The notes beneath the pieces are model-generated. The model was not told the DNA's origin and made no database searches. It was given only the letters and a program-made list of their open reading frames with translations. From the NCBI GenBank assembly GCA_017434045.1, contig JAFRGA010000086.1, positions 1 to 59,112 on the forward strand: a stretch of 59,112 nt of DNA, given 5' to 3'. Positions 57,130-59,112 of this stretch are shown one piece after another. The position numbers were made by a program, and so were the translations under genes. Source of the DNA: Eggerthellaceae bacterium (GTDB taxonomy: Bacteria > Actinomycetota > Coriobacteriia > Coriobacteriales > Eggerthellaceae). Numbering within the stretch: the first letter of the stretch is position 1; every line of letters begins with the position of its first letter.

Positions 57130-57237
57130 GACACCCTGCAAAGCGAGCGGCCCCGAGGTGCCCGGCATTGGCTTGAAAGGCAAGCGCCGCGTACCTTGCG
57201 TACGCAAGCGCAGGCTTGAAAGCCAAGGCTGGGTGTC
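57130..57237. repeat. Complex inverted-repeat region between the HD gene and hppA
   Basis: GACACCC (57130-57136) pairs with GGGTGTC (57231-57237). Inside are TTGGCTT...AAGCCAA and GCGTACcttGCGTACGC-like dyads and repeats of GGCTTGAAA/GCAAGCG. It looks like a decayed foldback element or a structured RNA. No open frame here has coding character. Confidence 0.5.
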
Positions 57238-57313
57238 TCCGAGCCGTAAAACTGAAGCAAAGCCTTTCAGGCAAGGTAGCGAGCAGCTGCAGGGTGCGGC
57301 ATATAGACGAGAA

Positions 57314-57352
57314 GAGCGCGCCGACGCGTACTTTGATACGCGAGGCGCGCTC
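57314..57352. repeat. GAGCGCGCC inverted repeat
   Basis: GAGCGCGCC and GGCGCGCTC (9 bp) enclose CGTA-CTTTGA-TACG, a second inner stem. In the 420-bp gene-free stretch before hppA; possible terminator for the HD gene, with no T-run. Confidence 0.45.
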
Positions 57353-57396
57353 TGAACGTCTAGATGACGTGCACTGCAGTTGCGCAGCGTTTAGTA

Positions 57397-57423
57397 GTTG
57401 CGGCGTTCGTAGAACGCCGCAAC
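57397..57423 (-). terminator. Hairpin after hppA
   Basis: A 12-bp perfect stem (GTTGCGGCGTTC with GAACGCCGCAAC) has a 3-nt loop and lies 5 nt past the full-length hppA stop codon. No T-run. Confidence 0.55.
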
Positions 57424-57427
57424 CCTA

Positions 57428-59112
57428 TTAGATCATGTGCTGGATCATGATGAACAGCGGGCTGAAGGTCAGCGAGATGATCGTCATGAGGTTGATGAGG
57501 ATGTTCATGGACGGGCCGGAAGTATCCTTGAAGGGGTCACCGACGGTGTCGCCGACGACGGCAGCCTTATGGGCCTCTGAGCCCTTGCCGCCATGGTTGC
57601 CCTGCTCGATATACTACTTGGCATTGTCCCAAGCACCACCGGAGTTCGACATGAAAATGGCGAGCAGCATACCGGTGGCAACGGCGCCGGCGAGGAATCC
57701 GCCGAGCATGGCCGGGTCGAAGCAGCCGATGGCGATGGGAATGACCACAGCGAGCAGACCCGGGAGCAGCATCTTCCTCAGAGCAGCCTGGGTGGAGATG
57801 CCAACGCACTTGTCGTACTCGGGCTCGGCCTTGTACTCCATGATGCCCGGGATCTCGCGGAACTGACGGCGCACCTCAGCGACCATGGCATGTGCCGCCT
57901 CGGAAACGGCACCCATGGTGAGGGCGGCGAACATGAACGGGATCATGGCGCCGATGAAGATACCGGCAACGATCATCGGGTTGGTCAGCGACAGGCTGAA
58001 CGCAGGATCGGCATGATGCATGGTTGCCTGATAGGACACGAACAGCGAGATAGCTGCAAGGCCGGCAGAAGAAATCGCGAAGCCCTTGGCGATAGCCGCG
58101 GTGGTGTTGCCTACGGCGTCGAGGCCGTCAGTGCGCTCGCGGACTTCCTCGGGCAGACCGGACATCTCGGCGATGCCGCCAGCGTTGTCGGCAACAGGAC
58201 CGTAAGCGTCAACGCCAACGGTGATGGCCGTGTTGGAAAGCATGCCCGTAGCAGCAAGGCCAACACCGAACAGGCCGGTCAGGATGGACTCGCCAGCAGG
58301 CGTCGAGAACGCCATGTTGCCGAACGTGTAAGCCAAGATAATGGCGAAAGAAACCAGGAGGATCGGAATGATCGTCGAGAGCATGCCAGTCGACAGACCC
58401 TGGATGATGTTGGTTGCGGCACCAGTCTCGGAAGCCTCTGCCAACTTATGAACCGGGTTGTAATGATCGGAGCAGAAGTACTCGGTCGTCTTGCCGATGA
58501 GAACACCAGCAACAAGGCCGCTGATAACAGAGCCGAACAGGAAGATCGGCTGGCCGATTTGAGACTGACCGTTCCAAATGAAGAAGATCACGAAGATCGC
58601 GCAAATCTCGAGACCGGCGGCCAGGTACGTACCACGGTTCAGAGCCTTGTGCAGCTCGGCGCCTTCCTTGGCGCGAACAGCGAACAGGCCGATGATCGAC
58701 GTGATGATGCCGCAAGCAGCGATGATGACCGGGGTAACAACGGCCCAGATCATGTCGATGCTGCCGAAAGCGCCGAAGTAACCGAGCTCGGCGAAGGTAG
58801 CGGCGAGAATCGTCGGGGCCAAGATGGAACCGGTGTAGGATTCGAACAGGTCGGAGCCCATGCCCGCGACGTCGCCCACGTTGTCACCTACGTTGTCGGC
58901 GATGGTAGCCGGGTTGCGGCGGTCGGCCTCGGGGAGGCCCGCCACACCCGTGCCGACGCGGGCAGCGCCCCCGCCAGCAGCCTTGGTGTAGATCCCGCCA
59001 CCAACACGGGCGAACAGCGCGACTGCGGAAGCGCCAGTGGCGAAACCCTCGACCATGCCGACATGCTCATGCATGAGAGCTGTGGTGTCGACGCCGAAAA
59101 CGAGCAGGATAA
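57428..59112 (-). pseudogene. hppA: Membrane pyrophosphatase with an in-frame TAG (right end outside window)
   Basis: Ion-pumping pyrophosphatase. Seen are NPATIADNVGDNVGDVAGMGSDLFE, GVDAYGPVADNAGG and GNTTAAIAKGFAIS, where Ala in place of Lys fits the K+-dependent class. Reading from the right edge, the frame stops at a TAG (57616-57614) just after GGAWDNAK, where the family has Lys. The same frame continues uninterrupted beyond the stop as [20 protein letters not shown], then [14 protein letters not shown] and a final membrane helix, ending at TAA 57428. The part lost contains catalytic loop residues and the last helix, so a stop there should inactivate the enzyme. Either a nonsense mutation, a sequencing error, or readthrough. 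Confidence 0.8.

Noticed and set aside
57614..57616. TAG in hppA as pyrrolysine or a recoded codon
   Set aside because: TAG ends several confident genes here, including the excisionase-like gene and tpiA, so recoding is unlikely. A mutation or error is simpler; kept only as a check.

Overview
This window reads as the chromosome of a high-GC anaerobic actinobacterium, most likely class Coriobacteriia, order Eggerthellales. The reasons are a uvrA-uvrC-rapZ-yvcK-whiA-gap-pgk-tpiA block (whiA with rapZ and yvcK is typical of Gram-positives and Actinobacteria), a ferredoxin-dependent 2-oxoacid oxidoreductase operon, a membrane pyrophosphatase and a Nif11-type peptide. No species can be named from sequence alone.

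Layout: 1-7389 is an integrative mobilizable element inserted at the 3' end of a tRNA-Val gene. It carries a decayed nuclease gene at the window edge, a relaxase with a MobC-like partner, an oriT-like palindrome, direct repeats, a RepA-type ATPase, an excisionase-like protein, a Cro/CI regulator, a zinc-ribbon protein of unknown function and a tyrosine integrase. 7390-9753 holds four tRNAs (Val, Leu, Gly, Cys), secG, an HAD hydrolase and a small L7/L12-like protein. 10077-21243 is the minus-strand glycolysis, regulation and DNA-repair block. 21641-30215 holds xerC/D, trmFO, dprA, comM, yraN, rnhB and rplS, with a plus-strand 2-hydroxyacid dehydrogenase and an orphan Nif11-like RiPP precursor placed among them. 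30517-35763 is a TetR - MMPL exporter - heptad-repeat exported protein unit. 35829-38877 is a pyrR-pyrB-pyrC operon behind a readable PyrR attenuator. 38932-40149 is a lipid-anchored barnase with its barstar. 40216-47314 contains a COG0523 GTPase, korDABC, three consecutive single-span membrane proteins (two with zinc ribbons) and a ParA-like ATPase. 47499-49974 is an acyl-CoA ligase with an XRE-cupin regulator. 50272-55666 is rsmB-fmt-def and dnaG. 55778-57007 is an HD phosphohydrolase. The right edge is hppA, interrupted by an in-frame TAG.

The points most worth a second look are the membrane-anchored RNase with immunity protein, the orphan RiPP precursor, the zinc-ribbon trio, a ~193-bp foldback repeat present twice in opposite orientation, GGGTCAGACCC-type palindromes, a perfect 66-bp palindrome between near-identical direct repeats, the stop codon inside hppA, and the PyrR attenuator. 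All assignments come from reading translations and motifs by eye; no database search was run.
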